From Phalacrocorax aristotelis (taxonomy: Eukaryota > Chordata > Aves > Suliformes > Phalacrocoracidae), in contig NC_134298.1 of NCBI RefSeq assembly GCF_949628215.1, forward strand, positions 124,001 to 188,000: a DNA stretch of 64,000 nucleotides, given 5' to 3'. Positions 26,652 to 38,000 of the stretch are shown in pieces. Within the stretch, counting starts at the first letter, position 1; every line of letters starts with the position of its first letter. A program made the translations under genes and the position numbers. The notes beneath the pieces were generated by a model. That model worked only from the letters and a program-made list of their open reading frames with translations. It was not told where the DNA came from and made no database searches.

Positions 26652-27233
26652 TGCTGATTTTGGCTGGGATAGAGAGAATTTCCTCCACACCAGCTAGGAT
26701 GGGGCTGTGGTTTGGATTTGTGCTGGGAACAGCACTGATAACCCAGGGGTGGTTTCACTCCTGCTGAGCAGGGCTTGCACAGAGCCAAGGCCTTTCCTGC
26801 TCCTCACCCCACCCACCAGCAAGGGGCTGGGGGGCACAAGGGGTTGGGGGGACACAGGCAAGGACAGTGACCCCCACTGCCCTCAGGGCTCTCCCACACC
26901 ACACGGCGTCATGCTCGGCACACGGAGCTGGGGGAGAAGCAGGAAGGGGGGACGTTGGCAGGGATGGCGTTTGCCTTCCCCAGTCACCTTTAGGCATGAT
27001 GGAGCCCTGCTGTCCTGGGGGTGGCTGAGCCACGCCTGCCCGTCGGGGGGAGGGGATGGATTCCTTGGTTTGCTCTGCTTGTGTGCGCGGCTTTTGCGTT
27101 CCCTGTTACACTGTCTTTGTCTCAACCCATAAGGTTTCTCACTTTTCCTCTTCTGATTCTCTTCCCCATCCCACCAGGGGGAAGCGAGCGAGTGGCTAGG
27201 TGGAGCTTAGCTGCCAGCTGGGGTTAAGCCACA
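26652..27233 (+). mobile_element. Solo LTR of an avian endogenous retrovirus (copy A)
   Basis: The element begins TGCTGATTTTGGCTGGGATA and ends GGGGTTAAGCCACA, so it has the TG...CA ends of an LTR. Flanking 6-mers AAGGTG (26646-26651) and GAGGTG (27234-27239) look like a target-site duplication with one mismatch, which fits the 6-bp duplication of ERVK-type elements. The interior has the GGATTTGTGCTG block shared with the copies at 40.6 and 51.9 kb. No gag, pol or env sequence flanks it, so it is a solo LTR. Open frames inside it are not genes. Confidence 0.85.
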
Positions 27234-28511
27234 GAGGTGTTAGAAGAATTGAATCATAAAAGAAAATGTGAATATTCTTAGAAAACTCACTCTCTTGGCA
27301 GCAATAACACTTCTAAATTGAAATGCTGAGTAAATAAGCAACTTTTGACCATGAGCTGACCCCCCTTTCTCTTACAGACAGCAATCTGAGCTGTTGATTT
27401 TCCACTGTAGCACAAATTATGAAGAGCTGACCAAAATAATAATAAAAAACCCGTGCAATATGTGGGATGTGGGGGGCACTAGACAGGAGTTTTTGAGGAA
27501 AGAGCACCACTGTTTCCAACATGAAAAGGTTTTCTGTGCTGTTGATGACTTCATCTAATCCAAAGACAAAATAAAGTAATCTACATACCCCTGCTGCAGG
27601 ATGCCTGGCAGTGCTGCTCAGTGACCAAAGAGTAATTACTTGAGAAGCAGCACTGCTTCCCTGGCTGTTAGAATTCTCACATTCTGGAATAATTCTGTCT
27701 GACCTACCTTTCTGTCCTTGAATAGTTCTGTCTCCTGTCCCTAGCCAACCATTTTAGCTGTACTTCCATCCCAGAGAGTACAAAACTGCCATCCGGACCT
27801 GTTCTGTCCTAGTACATCTCTCTCCAAGCTTCCCGCATCTCTCAACTCTGCTCCTGCCTTTTGGGTGTTCTTGCTTGTTAGTTATGAGCTTTAATTCCTT
27901 ACTTGGTCTAATTCTTTGTAACTATGACAAGTGCTGAAAATACCAGAGTTATTGTATTAGGATATTTTTCTATCTCAATTATTTTCAACCTTCACATCTT
28001 AAGACCAACAATGACAAAGTTATTTCATTCTCATGTTTAAGAAATGCCTAACAAGACAGCTAAGACTCCCCGTTTCCAATAAATGCTATTTGCATTCACT
28101 GTGATTTTTTTTCCATTTTAAACATGAGCACCCTTTCTAGTGCTGTTGTCTTCCCAGCGGTGATGTTTCTATTATTCATCACATTGAACGATACTTCTGT
28201 TAAAAACCTCCACTGTGACATTTTACTATGAACTTTTTCAGCAGCAGAAAGCAGAGTGTGGTCCCACACAGTTCACCCCTTATGAGAGGAAGTCTCAGAG
28301 TCAGTGGTGAAGTCAGATAAAACTAGAAAGCCAAAGCTCAGGTGTCAGAGTGGTAGAACCAAAGATTTATTTCAGCATAAAAGACTACTGACAGTAGCAA
28401 TGCTGGCATTTTTGCTTCCATGGGCAAAGGCTATGCATCCATGGCCTTCCACATATCCAGTGTGGAATATAGACAGCCCTAGCACAGCAATAACTGCTCC
28501 ATTATTTGCAG

Positions 28512-28661
28512 AGCCCAAAGGAAGAAGCTGAGAGTCAAAGCAACTTCTGAAGCCCAGGCACTGAAGATGGATCATAAGCAGCTTCTGCTTGCCTTTTACC
28601 AGCAAGCACTAACCTTCTATGAAGAGTATCTTGCCAAAGGAGAAGCTGATGGTGGGTGGGT
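28512..28661 (+). CDS. Weak internal-exon candidate, unidentified
   Basis: After the acceptor ATTATTTGCAG a frame reads KKLRVKATSEAQALKMDHKQ, then LLLAFYQQALTFYEEYLAKG, and meets GATG|GTGGGT. The residues look like a helical hairpin of TPR-type character (AFYQQALTFYEEYL). No partner exon in phase was found. The downstream donor opens directly into an unusual G/T-only tract. I cannot name a gene. Confidence 0.2.
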
Positions 28662-28800
28662 GCGTGTTTTTTTTGTTTGGTTGGTTTTTTGTGGGGAGGT
28701 GGTTTTGCATGGTTTGTTGCTTTTTTGTTGCCGGTGGGGGCTGTGGTTTGTTGGTTGTGGTGGGTGCTTGGGGTTTGTTTCAGTGTTGTTTTTTTTTTTA
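28651..28800. repeat. Strand-asymmetric G/T-only tract
   Basis: About 150 bases on the + strand consist nearly only of G and T, with repeated GGTGGGTGGG, TTGTTTGGTTGG and TTTTTT segments. C and A are almost absent. Confidence 0.9.
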
Positions 28801-30180
28801 AGAGACAAAATGAGTCTGCAAGTATGTTGAAGAGGAGGTAGATTTCACAGGGAAAGCCACTTCCCCAATATGGGGGGAGAAGAATCATTTTAAGACCATC
28901 AGTGTGCAACCGTTCTGGAGACCTAGAATAGGAATTTGGTTGGAAGGAAGATTAAAATTATCCTCTCAAAGGGCAAGTTCCCCATTATGAGACATTCCTA
29001 TAACCACAGAGAATTCACATTACAGGTTATACCTATGTGCCATGTATCAGAATCTGTGGTTTAGATTGAAGTAATGCATAACTGTTCCTGAAACCAAAAG
29101 AACTGGCATCAACGGTTAAAAAAAAACCCACAAACAACCACAATTCAATCACTATTGGAGAAAACAGGCCATGAACATTGACTGTCTGAATGCACAGGCT
29201 TCTACCAAATTTTTTAAGTGTTTGCTGAAAAGAATGGTAAAGCCTTTTGTAAAAAGTTAAATGGTTACACCAGTAAAAAGGCTCTTTCACTTAATTTTCA
29301 TACAGAGTTCATTGTAATCCATAAGGAACAAAGTTCACCATCATACCAAAGAAATATCCATGTATTTAGAGCAATGACAGACCAAGGGAGCTGAAATTCT
29401 TTAAGCACTAGATGAATACTTTAAACCACACTCTTCATGAAAAAAGGCATCAGTTCTCAAACCAAAAGAATAGATTTTTTGCTAAATTCCACACTAGCAC
29501 TAAGGCTTTTCTTTAAACTATTGTTTTCATAGATTATGATTAAATCATGCTTTGTGCCAGGTAAATAAGAGACTAGTCCCTATGAGGTTCTCACCATGAA
29601 ACATCCTAGATGTGCTCCATTTGCATATATTCTTAACAGAAACAGAAGCAGGCAAAGAAGGATTTGGGGAGAAGTAAACTTATGAAATTAAGTAATGCAA
29701 AAGCAAAACTAAGTAACTGAAGCAACTTCAGTTAAGTAAATAAGTGAAACAACTTCTTGAGATCCTGCTGCTCAGGTATTTAAAAACCACTCTGCAAAAT
29801 ATATTTATTTAATCTCAAGAGAAGTGTTGGGGAACTAAACCAGCCTCCAATGCTAAGCTAAAGGAACTTCAATGAGTAAACAATGCTTTATGAACATGTC
29901 AGGCAAACTGTCTGAGGAGAAGTATTTCACCTCCAGGAATTTTAGTTTTGCTCTTCTGGAACATCTTTGTAGAAAACTTATTCTTCTGCAGCTCCACATC
30001 TGCAGTTGTTATTATCTATCCTCAGGAAGCCCTTGCATTCTGCTAAGAACACACATATTTTAGAGTCCCAATTCCAATCTCTCACAATTGCTTGCTCAGC
30101 CTGAAATGGCTGATTGCTGCCTCTTATTATTGCCTTTATGTCTGTAGAACCAATATTGCTCAGAGCTAGCTTCTTGGGGC

Positions 30181-30201
30181 GGGGGGGGGGGGGGGGGGGG
30201 G
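30181..30201. repeat. Poly-G run (21 G)
   Basis: An uninterrupted G21 run is preceded by GGGGC. It is a potential G-quadruplex and a likely site of length error in sequencing. Confidence 0.95.
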
Positions 30202-32240
30202 TGTCTGCATGTGTGAGCTGTAGAATTATTTTTCCTAAATCCCTGTTAATTACATCAATGCTTTTTCGTTAAAGAGAACAGACTGATAAGAAGGGACTGA
30301 GACCAGAAGACAACGTAGCTCCACAGTTAACCAGGGACATGATGATTATCGGTAATAATTAATAAAAACAAAATAAGACGGATGGACTTTTTTGTGCTGA
30401 AGCGACTGTAAAGAACCTGGAAGCGACCAACTAAAAATATGCCTTAATTTTAAACTGAGTACATTGTGTGTGGAAGTTACTGGCTGAGAATTGGGCAGAG
30501 TCAATTTCCAAAGTTCAAGAGCACTTTAAAAAATGTGCATTCAGTCTTAATGAGATTCAAACAAATTTAAGGTTAACCTATACTACCTTTCAGGTTCCAC
30601 TTTGCATGCTAGTCTTGTCTTAGGCTAAAATACAGCTCCCAAATTAGTATTTTTTGAATATAAATAGCTATAGATATATATACACACAAACATGCATTAC
30701 CCAGATTTAAATTTACTTATCTTAAATTACTGGAAAACAAAATTAAATAAAACCTACCAAACCCCAACCATCCACAGTGCTGAAGGGGAGGCTGAGAAGA
30801 TTAGCCTCTGAAATATTCGGTCTGGAGCCCAGTTCACCACCAGGGGAATACTAAAGCAAACAGAAAACAGACCAAAGGTCCTCAGAGCTGCATCCTCCGC
30901 TGTAGTAAACAGGCTGTGCTAAATTACTCCATTCATGGAGCTGGTCTGTATTGTGGCACGTTGCTATCTGTTACCAAACCACTGCACAAAACTTCAGTAG
31001 GGTGTAACGGACAATAGGCAACAAACAAGAAAAGAATTTAAGAGCTCTTATGAAGAATCTTATATGAGCTAGTTCTTCTCTCACTTTTAAAACCAGTTCA
31101 CCCATCGTTAGCAAGAGATCTCTCAAATGACAAGAGCCATAGCCAAAACCTTGCCAGGCACTAACTAGCTATGTCTTTGATTGCACTGTTTACAAATCCG
31201 TAAGAGCATTTCTTCCATCTGTTCTGCAGTTTCCATCTATACACTGAATTTACAAAATGAAATAAACTGCCTAAAAATTTGTCTTCCAGCATGTTGGCTA
31301 TTGTGGACAACAGTCTAAACTTTGGACAAAAATATTCAAGTGAGGTGGAGAGTTTGTGTGGGGGAAAAAGAAAAGGCTCTTGAGAAAAACTGATAGGGTT
31401 CTCGGGGGAAAATTTTAAAGAAATACGTATCAATTACTACCCAGGCATTGACTGTCTCTCCAACATAACATACAAGTCGTTAGCAGAGCCATTTTGTTTC
31501 AAACACCAATGTAAAAAACTAGCCAGTTTTCAAAAGCAAAGTGGAAATTCCGCACATTATCTCCGACAATTCTGTGGTAAAATGATAAGCAGTTTCTGAA
31601 ACTAGAGCAAAGAAGTTCCCTGTTACTCTAGGCAGGACACTGCAAAATTGATCTGAGGAGGCCCAGATCCTCCTCTGGAGGAGCTCTGAATTCTCTCTGC
31701 TCCACATGGGTGATGCTTCTTGCCATGCTCAACATCCCCCAGGTGTGAGCAGACGTTGCAATGATAGCCACCAGGAAAAGCTTTCATAGCTAAAGCCTGA
31801 GTTACATGTGAAGAGGTTAGATTTCGTCTCAACAAATGTCTACCACAGAACTACAACTCTCTTTTTCTGATGTAAAAAGGTGATATCGATCAAGTTGCTT
31901 TAGAAAAAAGCTAACATTGGTACTGAAACAAATTGCATTCCTCACAACAAATAACATTTAATGTTTGCTCACTGGGTGGCTAGTTACGTGTTGCCCTGTT
32001 CATTTAGCCAAGCACTCACAATGGCACCAGATTGAAATTATTTTCATGGCAAGCCTTCTACTAAAACCCTTTTTTGTGTTGTGTATGTGCTTCTCTAGTT
32101 GTTTGAAAGCTATGTAAAGGAGCCATATATTTCATTTCTGTTATAATAAACTACTACTTTTGCTGTTATTGTTATTATTGCTCAAGCGTGCCACTTGTTC
32201 CCACAGTTACATCTAAAACACCAGCAACTTTGTCATGCGT

Positions 32241-32256
32241 TACTACTACTACTACT
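32241..32256. repeat. (TAC)n microsatellite
   Basis: Five to six perfect TAC units. Confidence 0.9.
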
Positions 32257-34278
32257 AAGCAAGGGTCTAACACTTCAAAGGGCTCAGTTGCTGAGCAAAT
32301 ACTCCAGACATTGCTGGAATTAAATAACATGGCACTTATGAATATAGCGCATGTTTCCTTCTTCATTTACAAGGCACAGTGAGCCAGAAAAGTAGCACCC
32401 GAATATGATTCGAAAGAAATGCTTTCTGACAGCCTGCTCTGCAGTGAGTAGTGAACATTGAGTCACCACCACCATTTTTTTTTTTTTTCATTTTTAATTT
32501 CAGCTTGTTTTGCTTGCAATTTTTATAAGAACTGCTTTTGTAGAAGCGTAAAAGGTCTCTGTGGTACCTTGGGTCATGAATCCATTTGTTAAAATAATGT
32601 TTTTGAAATCCTTTTTGTTCATCATCCAAATCCATTTTTGAAGTTTTGTCTTTTAAAGAGCCAGTTCTTGTAAGCAGGTCAGCTAGTGAGCTGTGATTTC
32701 AATAGCCATACTGAAAATTGACAGCTATATAGATTCATTAACCATATGGTACTGACAGGGAATCTCTGCATCACAATGATTTAGGCCCAATTTTTTTTTT
32801 TTTTTTTTTAAAAAAGCTCAGTTTAACTTGCACTTCACCATCTGTACGTCTAGCTAAATGCAAACATGCTCACAGTGTGAGCAAAAAAATCCCAAACGGT
32901 GTTAAATAAATACGCGAGTCATCCCATGGAATAAGACCAAAAAAAGCAATGGCCAAGGCTCACAACACCGAGATGTGCATACCCGGAGGGGAAAATATTA
33001 CTTAAAACAGCATCAATAGGAATTATGCAGTTCAGTTAATTGGCATCAGAATTAACAGCATAAACAAGGTGCAAAAAATATCTAATCTGGTGGGAATTCA
33101 GGAATGGTTGGTGGGACTTCTTACTTTACATGTACTACTTTCTGTCTCCAGCAAATACTGGGCAAATTAGCTTCTCTTGATTCTGGTGAACAACCAGCAG
33201 CAGGAAGGGCACGAATACTAACATTTTAGAAGCTCAGTTCCTTGAGCACTTTTAGAGAGAACCTCTTTTTTAGATATCTTACTGACCACTTTTTTCATGT
33301 CTAATATTGAAAGCTTTTGAAAAACAGGAACGGGTTTGGTTCTATACAGGACAGAGTTGCTCAGAAATGGACCACTGCTGGCCTCAGTGACCCAGTGGCA
33401 CACACTCCTCTTACTGGCTGATCTGGCAGCTGGCTGTAAAGAAATCGAATCTTTTTTGTCATGGCTGGGGGGTGGTGATGGTGGTGTTGCTGGTGTTCTG
33501 TCTCAGCTCTATAATCCATAAGGGAACAGAGACTTTAAGGTGTATCATATTACTGGTTTGATAGGACTTGCATGCTAGAGAAGAGTTGCTCAAGTAACTT
33601 GCTCCTTTTATAACCTCTTGCTAGAAGGAGCAAGAGGGAACAGGGAAGGGTGTAGAGGAGGACTGGAGCAGCCCCGTAGCTGGTGTTTGCCGCCAGCATC
33701 GCCCTCATACAGCCATCTTGCCAGCAAAACGCAGGAGGAACAGAGCAGCTTATGGCCACTGCACAAAGCAGCTACAGCGCAGAAAGGGGAATTTAACTGC
33801 GAGGCTGTGAGGCACAGCAAGTGTGGTAGCCAAAGCCACACGTGCATCACGCGGAGATGTCAAGCTCTCTGAAAGACCCTGAGATAGAAACAGGAAGAGC
33901 TTAGCAACTGTTGACCTGGTATTTCTTAAAAACAGAAGCAGCTGAAGGCTTCCTCTTTATTTGCTTCTAGTCCAGTCGCTGGGCAGAGAGGCCAGGCCTT
34001 GCAGCAGGGCATACCTGCTGGAGAGAAGCTGCTAAAACCGCTTCTTTGTTGCTGCTCCCACCAGTCTGTCACGATCCACTGTTGGGCTGAACAATTTGGC
34101 AGAGGTTAAATCCCCTTGCTTTCCAACCGACCTCAGGTAGTTCTGGGAGGTTGGGGGCGGCTGGGCTTAACTTCTGACTGACTCCAATGTGTTATCGTGA
34201 CCAGTCTCCTTTTACATTCTCGGGAACAGAATTAAGACTCAAAACGGAATCAAAGTGCCAAGTCACTTCATTTGGCCA

Positions 34279-34345
34279 AAGAGAAATACACGAGAGAAAA
34301 GCAGAGAAAGAGAGAAAAAAAGAGAGAAAAAGCGAGCACGAGAGC
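34279..34345. repeat. Purine (GA)-rich tract at CpG-island edge
   Basis: About 65 bases are almost entirely G and A (runs such as GAGAAAAAAAGAGAGAAAAA) on the + strand. The tract lies next to the minisatellite and CpG island. GAGA-like tracts at promoters are common; no function can be assigned from sequence. Confidence 0.7.
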
Positions 34346-34349
34346 GCTG

Positions 34350-35056
34350 CAATAGCTACCACCACGGACCTGGGGCGGTCCGTCCCTCCGCGCGGTCCGC
34401 CCCTCCGCGCGGTCCGCCCCTCCGCGCGGTCCGCCCCTCCGCGCGGTCCGCCCGATGTATCTCCAAATCCAGCAGCAGAGGGACATCCCAGAACACTCCT
34501 CATGGTCGCCGCTGGTTTCCCCTTTTTACAGCGTTGCCCTCTTGCACAGTCAGTGACTGGTTTCCCTCCCCCGCCTCCCGCCCGGCGGTGCCGCGCATGC
34601 CCAGTACCGCCACCAGAGGGGGCTGGAAAGTTCTAGAGGGTCCGGGCCGCGGTCAGCCGGCGCTGGGCCCGGCGCACGCGCGGAGGGCGCGCGCGCTCCA
34701 GAGGCCGCGGGACACGCGCGCTGCGGCGGGGCGGGGCTCGCCGGGCGGCTGCGGGGGCCTGCCTGTCCTGCTCGGTTGCCGCGGTGATTGAGCTGTGGTG
34801 GTGAAACTTGTCCTGCCGGCCCTCTCGGGACAGGTTTCTAGACCCTTACAGAGTCTTTCGCAAACACGTGTGAAAGTCCCGCATCTGGCACAGATCGCGC
34901 CTGTCCCGTCCCTGCAGGGGCCGCCTCGGTGCGTCCGGAGGGTCAGCGCTGCCCAGCTGGAACTCACCGATAAGCCCCACCAGAGAGATCAAGCCACCAC
35001 GCCATCCTTTGATACAAAAATCGAAGTGGGATCATACGTTTACGTCCCACCGTGGT
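34350..35056. promoter_or_regulatory. CpG-island promoter with NRF1 site and GC box
   Basis: A block of very high GC and CpG density is isolated in AT-rich DNA, the usual appearance of a vertebrate housekeeping promoter. It contains a perfect NRF1 palindrome GCGCACGCGC at 34672-34681, a second half-like GCGCATGC at 34593-34600, an Sp1 GC box GGGGCGGGG at 34728-34736, and CCACCAGAGGGGGC at 34610-34623, which is close to the CTCF core. There is no TATA box. A plus-strand first exon could end at CCGTG|GTAAAT near 35055. No start codon or coding exon could be tied to it in either direction, so the gene, strand and possible bidirectionality are unknown. Confidence 0.65.
34376..34453. repeat. 17-bp GC minisatellite, 4.6 copies
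   Basis: The unit CGGTCCGCCCCTCCGCG is repeated at 34376, 34393, 34410, 34427 and, for 10 bp, 34444. Copies 2-4 are identical; copy 1 has one C-to-T change. Each junction creates the palindrome CCGCGCGG. It lies at the left edge of the CpG island. Confidence 0.95.
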
Positions 35057-38000
35057 AAATCGTGTTGCTAATTGGTACGTTATTTCATGTGGATTATGGG
35101 TCCGGGTTTGATGTCCTTCCATGGATTATGTAAATCAGCATATACACACACAAATGGCAACATTAACCGTAGTGGCATTAAAACATTTGCATTTGAAGCA
35201 ATAAAAGAATTGCTGTTCCACAAGATACTAAAAATCAAAAGTATTCCATACTACAGAAGTAAAGTGTCCTTTTAGTCATCACCTATTGACAAGCAGTTTT
35301 TTACTGCTCAGAAATGTTCCATCTTTACAAGATTTTGATTCCAATCATGGAAAAATATTTTCAGATTCTAGAAATTCATGACTTAGAATTGTTCAGGGCC
35401 AGAATTTTATTTTGTCACGTCCTGCAAAATACACTACAGATTCTCTTTACTCTTGAAATCCTTTGTGAATTAGTGCTGCTCAGCTAGTTTTAGTTAGATG
35501 AGAAAGAAGTGTTTTACTCTGGCAGCACAGAACGGAAAAATGGCAAGAATCAAAATGGTTATTTCCCTGACAATTAGAATAACTGCATTTGTTTTCTCCA
35601 CTTTACCTTTTAATATGTAATAGACGTCCTTGAGCTAAATGATAGATGCTATTCCCCCTATACAGGATTATCCAAGGGCACGTTAGTAATATTGATTAAT
35701 AAACAGGGACAAATGTTAGTGGCTAACTCATATAAGCAGACCCAGTAAGGAAAATTAGTTTATTGAATGTTTCACTGAAGCTTATAAGGAATCGATAGCA
35801 AATACTTATTTAGGAACTCAGTGTTCTAGTCATCTTTAGGGATTGCTTGGGCTATAAATAACATGAAGACTGCAATATCTTTGGGGCAGTAATTTCATTA
35901 CATATTTGTTATACTTGAGGCTGCTGTATAAAGACTCCACCTAGATAAGATCTGTGGGTACTACAAAACAGATGAATACATGAAAATGAAAACATTAGAA
36001 ACAAGCTACTACTATCTAAGTAGTTAATTGAAAATAATTTGTTTACTTAGTATAAAACGTGAGCTTCAGATTTTTTTTCTCATGGCATATCTGTAACATC
36101 TATTAATGTAACGTCTTATTTATAATTAAGGAACTTACTTCCTTTCAAGTTTTTCCCGTACAGACTGTGGTCCCGTCTTCTTTTCATCAAACACATGTAA
36201 GTTCTATTAATTCTAATGGGAGTTTAGCCTGTACATCAAGGCAAGACAAAACCCTTTCATGTTGAATGTTTAATTACAGTTCTTTAAAGATTTTCACGTG
36301 TGCTATAATGTGCTAATTATTTTCATACCTAACAACCACAAAACTTGGAGGGGACTAATAGAAGTTGTCGTTCCGATTAGAAAGCAGAAACCCTTAGTCT
36401 GTGCACGGAAGTTTACAAAAAGCCCAGATTCATCTAGCTTCAAAATCAGGACACAGGGGCAATATAATCATAATTAATTTTTAGAGAGCTTTTTGCATTT
36501 CATCAGTGCAACACTCATTGGTTCTCCAAACCATCAGTTATGTCTTATTTCCATGTAATAAACAAGCTGTGTTCAGGGCTTTATGGTTTCAGCCTATGTC
36601 AATGACTTGCAAACACTATATTTTGTGGTGGGCACCTTTAATTTTTTATTTTTTTCTTGTAGAATGTTGTATCCTAGGAAGTGTCACACACCAGAGTTCT
36701 TAGCAGTGGGGTGTGCACGCTCACTGACTGTTGCGGCAACCAATGATAAAAATAAAATGACAGCAAAAGTATGTAGGACTGAATGACATCTGGAGGGTAT
36801 GTGAAGAGGGACAGCTCGGTGGTTCGGTAGAGGCTGAGCTTCCCGTGTTGTTTCTGTGAAGCTGGAATGGCTGCCGCTAAGCATGCGGAAATCAGAGAAA
36901 CAATTCATCTGACTTACAGGCTACCTTCTGCTATTGCCTCATTTTTGGGCTGCAAGAAGGGTACAGGGTATTTGAGGCTTTCTGGGGTCCAGGATCTTCT
37001 CCTTGCTGCTTTCATTGAAAGGGCATTAAAGGGTCTCCAAGCACTCAGATGTACATCTGCTACGTGATCTGTGTCCAGATGTCCCCAAACCATGTTAGAA
37101 GAGGTGTTGTAGAGTATGTGTTGGTAGACTGGCTCTACATAGTCCTCTATGTAGAAGAGAGACCTGGATGGTCTTTCGCAGTACATTACAAATTACGATG
37201 CACTTCGCGTAATTCGTGGGAAGCACTGCTATTTGGATAGCATTGTAGGCCAAAACACTCTGGCCGAACAGTTGCTAGGCTCGGAATTGAGACAAAGGTG
37301 ACCTGCTAACAAAAGATCTGATACCTGCACCCACTCAGTGACAACATGAACTAGACCGAGGCATTTTGAAAACTGCCATGTGCTGGAGGAAGTGCAAAGT
37401 GAGGATTAACTCACTTTGCAGATATGCAACTTCATCACACAGGCTTGATAAAGCCTTTTACTGGATGAAACTAATTCCTTCTGCATAAATCCTAGAAGCC
37501 TTTCGGCAGTGGCTGATAGAGGTAGGAGAGCAGGGCAGAAAAGATGGCTCTGTCCTAACAGCATGGAAGGCTGCAGGAAACAACACAAGAATTAGGACTG
37601 CCCTATGGCTACACATCAGATCTGATCAAATCTCATCCAACTGTAGCTTTGCTCATTGTTGTAGGTGGTAATGTACCAGGTTCGGAAGCTAAGGATTATA
37701 AAATCACACAGTAGGTGACTGCGTCCCTCTATTTTCACTTGGAAGGGCCATGATAAAACGGAATAACCATTTACTCTCACTGTGTGGGTTCCCTTGCCCA
37801 CCTCCCTCACAAAGCAAGGGGTAAGCAGTCAAAAGGACCTCCTCCTCGGTCAGCAGGCTCAGCCAACGAGCAGCCCCAGCACTACCTGATCAAACATTTG
37901 AGCACCATGGTCTCAGAATCTGTACAGACTGTGAAGGGCATTTGTTATGTTTGTGAAATTGTTTGTACCTACAGCTGGCAATTTTTAGCTGTGGATTTGC

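Larger units (their letters stand above)
27240..34270. other. Gene-poor AT-rich stretch
   Basis: This stretch contains the weak candidate at 28512, the G/T tract, the G21 run, a (TAC)n microsatellite and T tracts near 32475-32489 and 32791-32810. No gene was identified. Confidence 0.5.

Noticed and set aside
26707-27132. 141-residue plus-strand frame
   Set aside because: It lies entirely inside the solo LTR. LTRs of this family are open in several frames.
34187-34791. Overlapping frames of 149 and 178 residues across the CpG island
   Set aside because: They translate the 17-bp minisatellite and CpG island and show RSARSAPPRGPP-type repeats with no homologue.
36782-37240. Possible DNA-transposon remnant
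   Set aside because: Moderate GC and a small inverted repeat near 37190-37212, but no terminal repeats, target duplication or transposase similarity.
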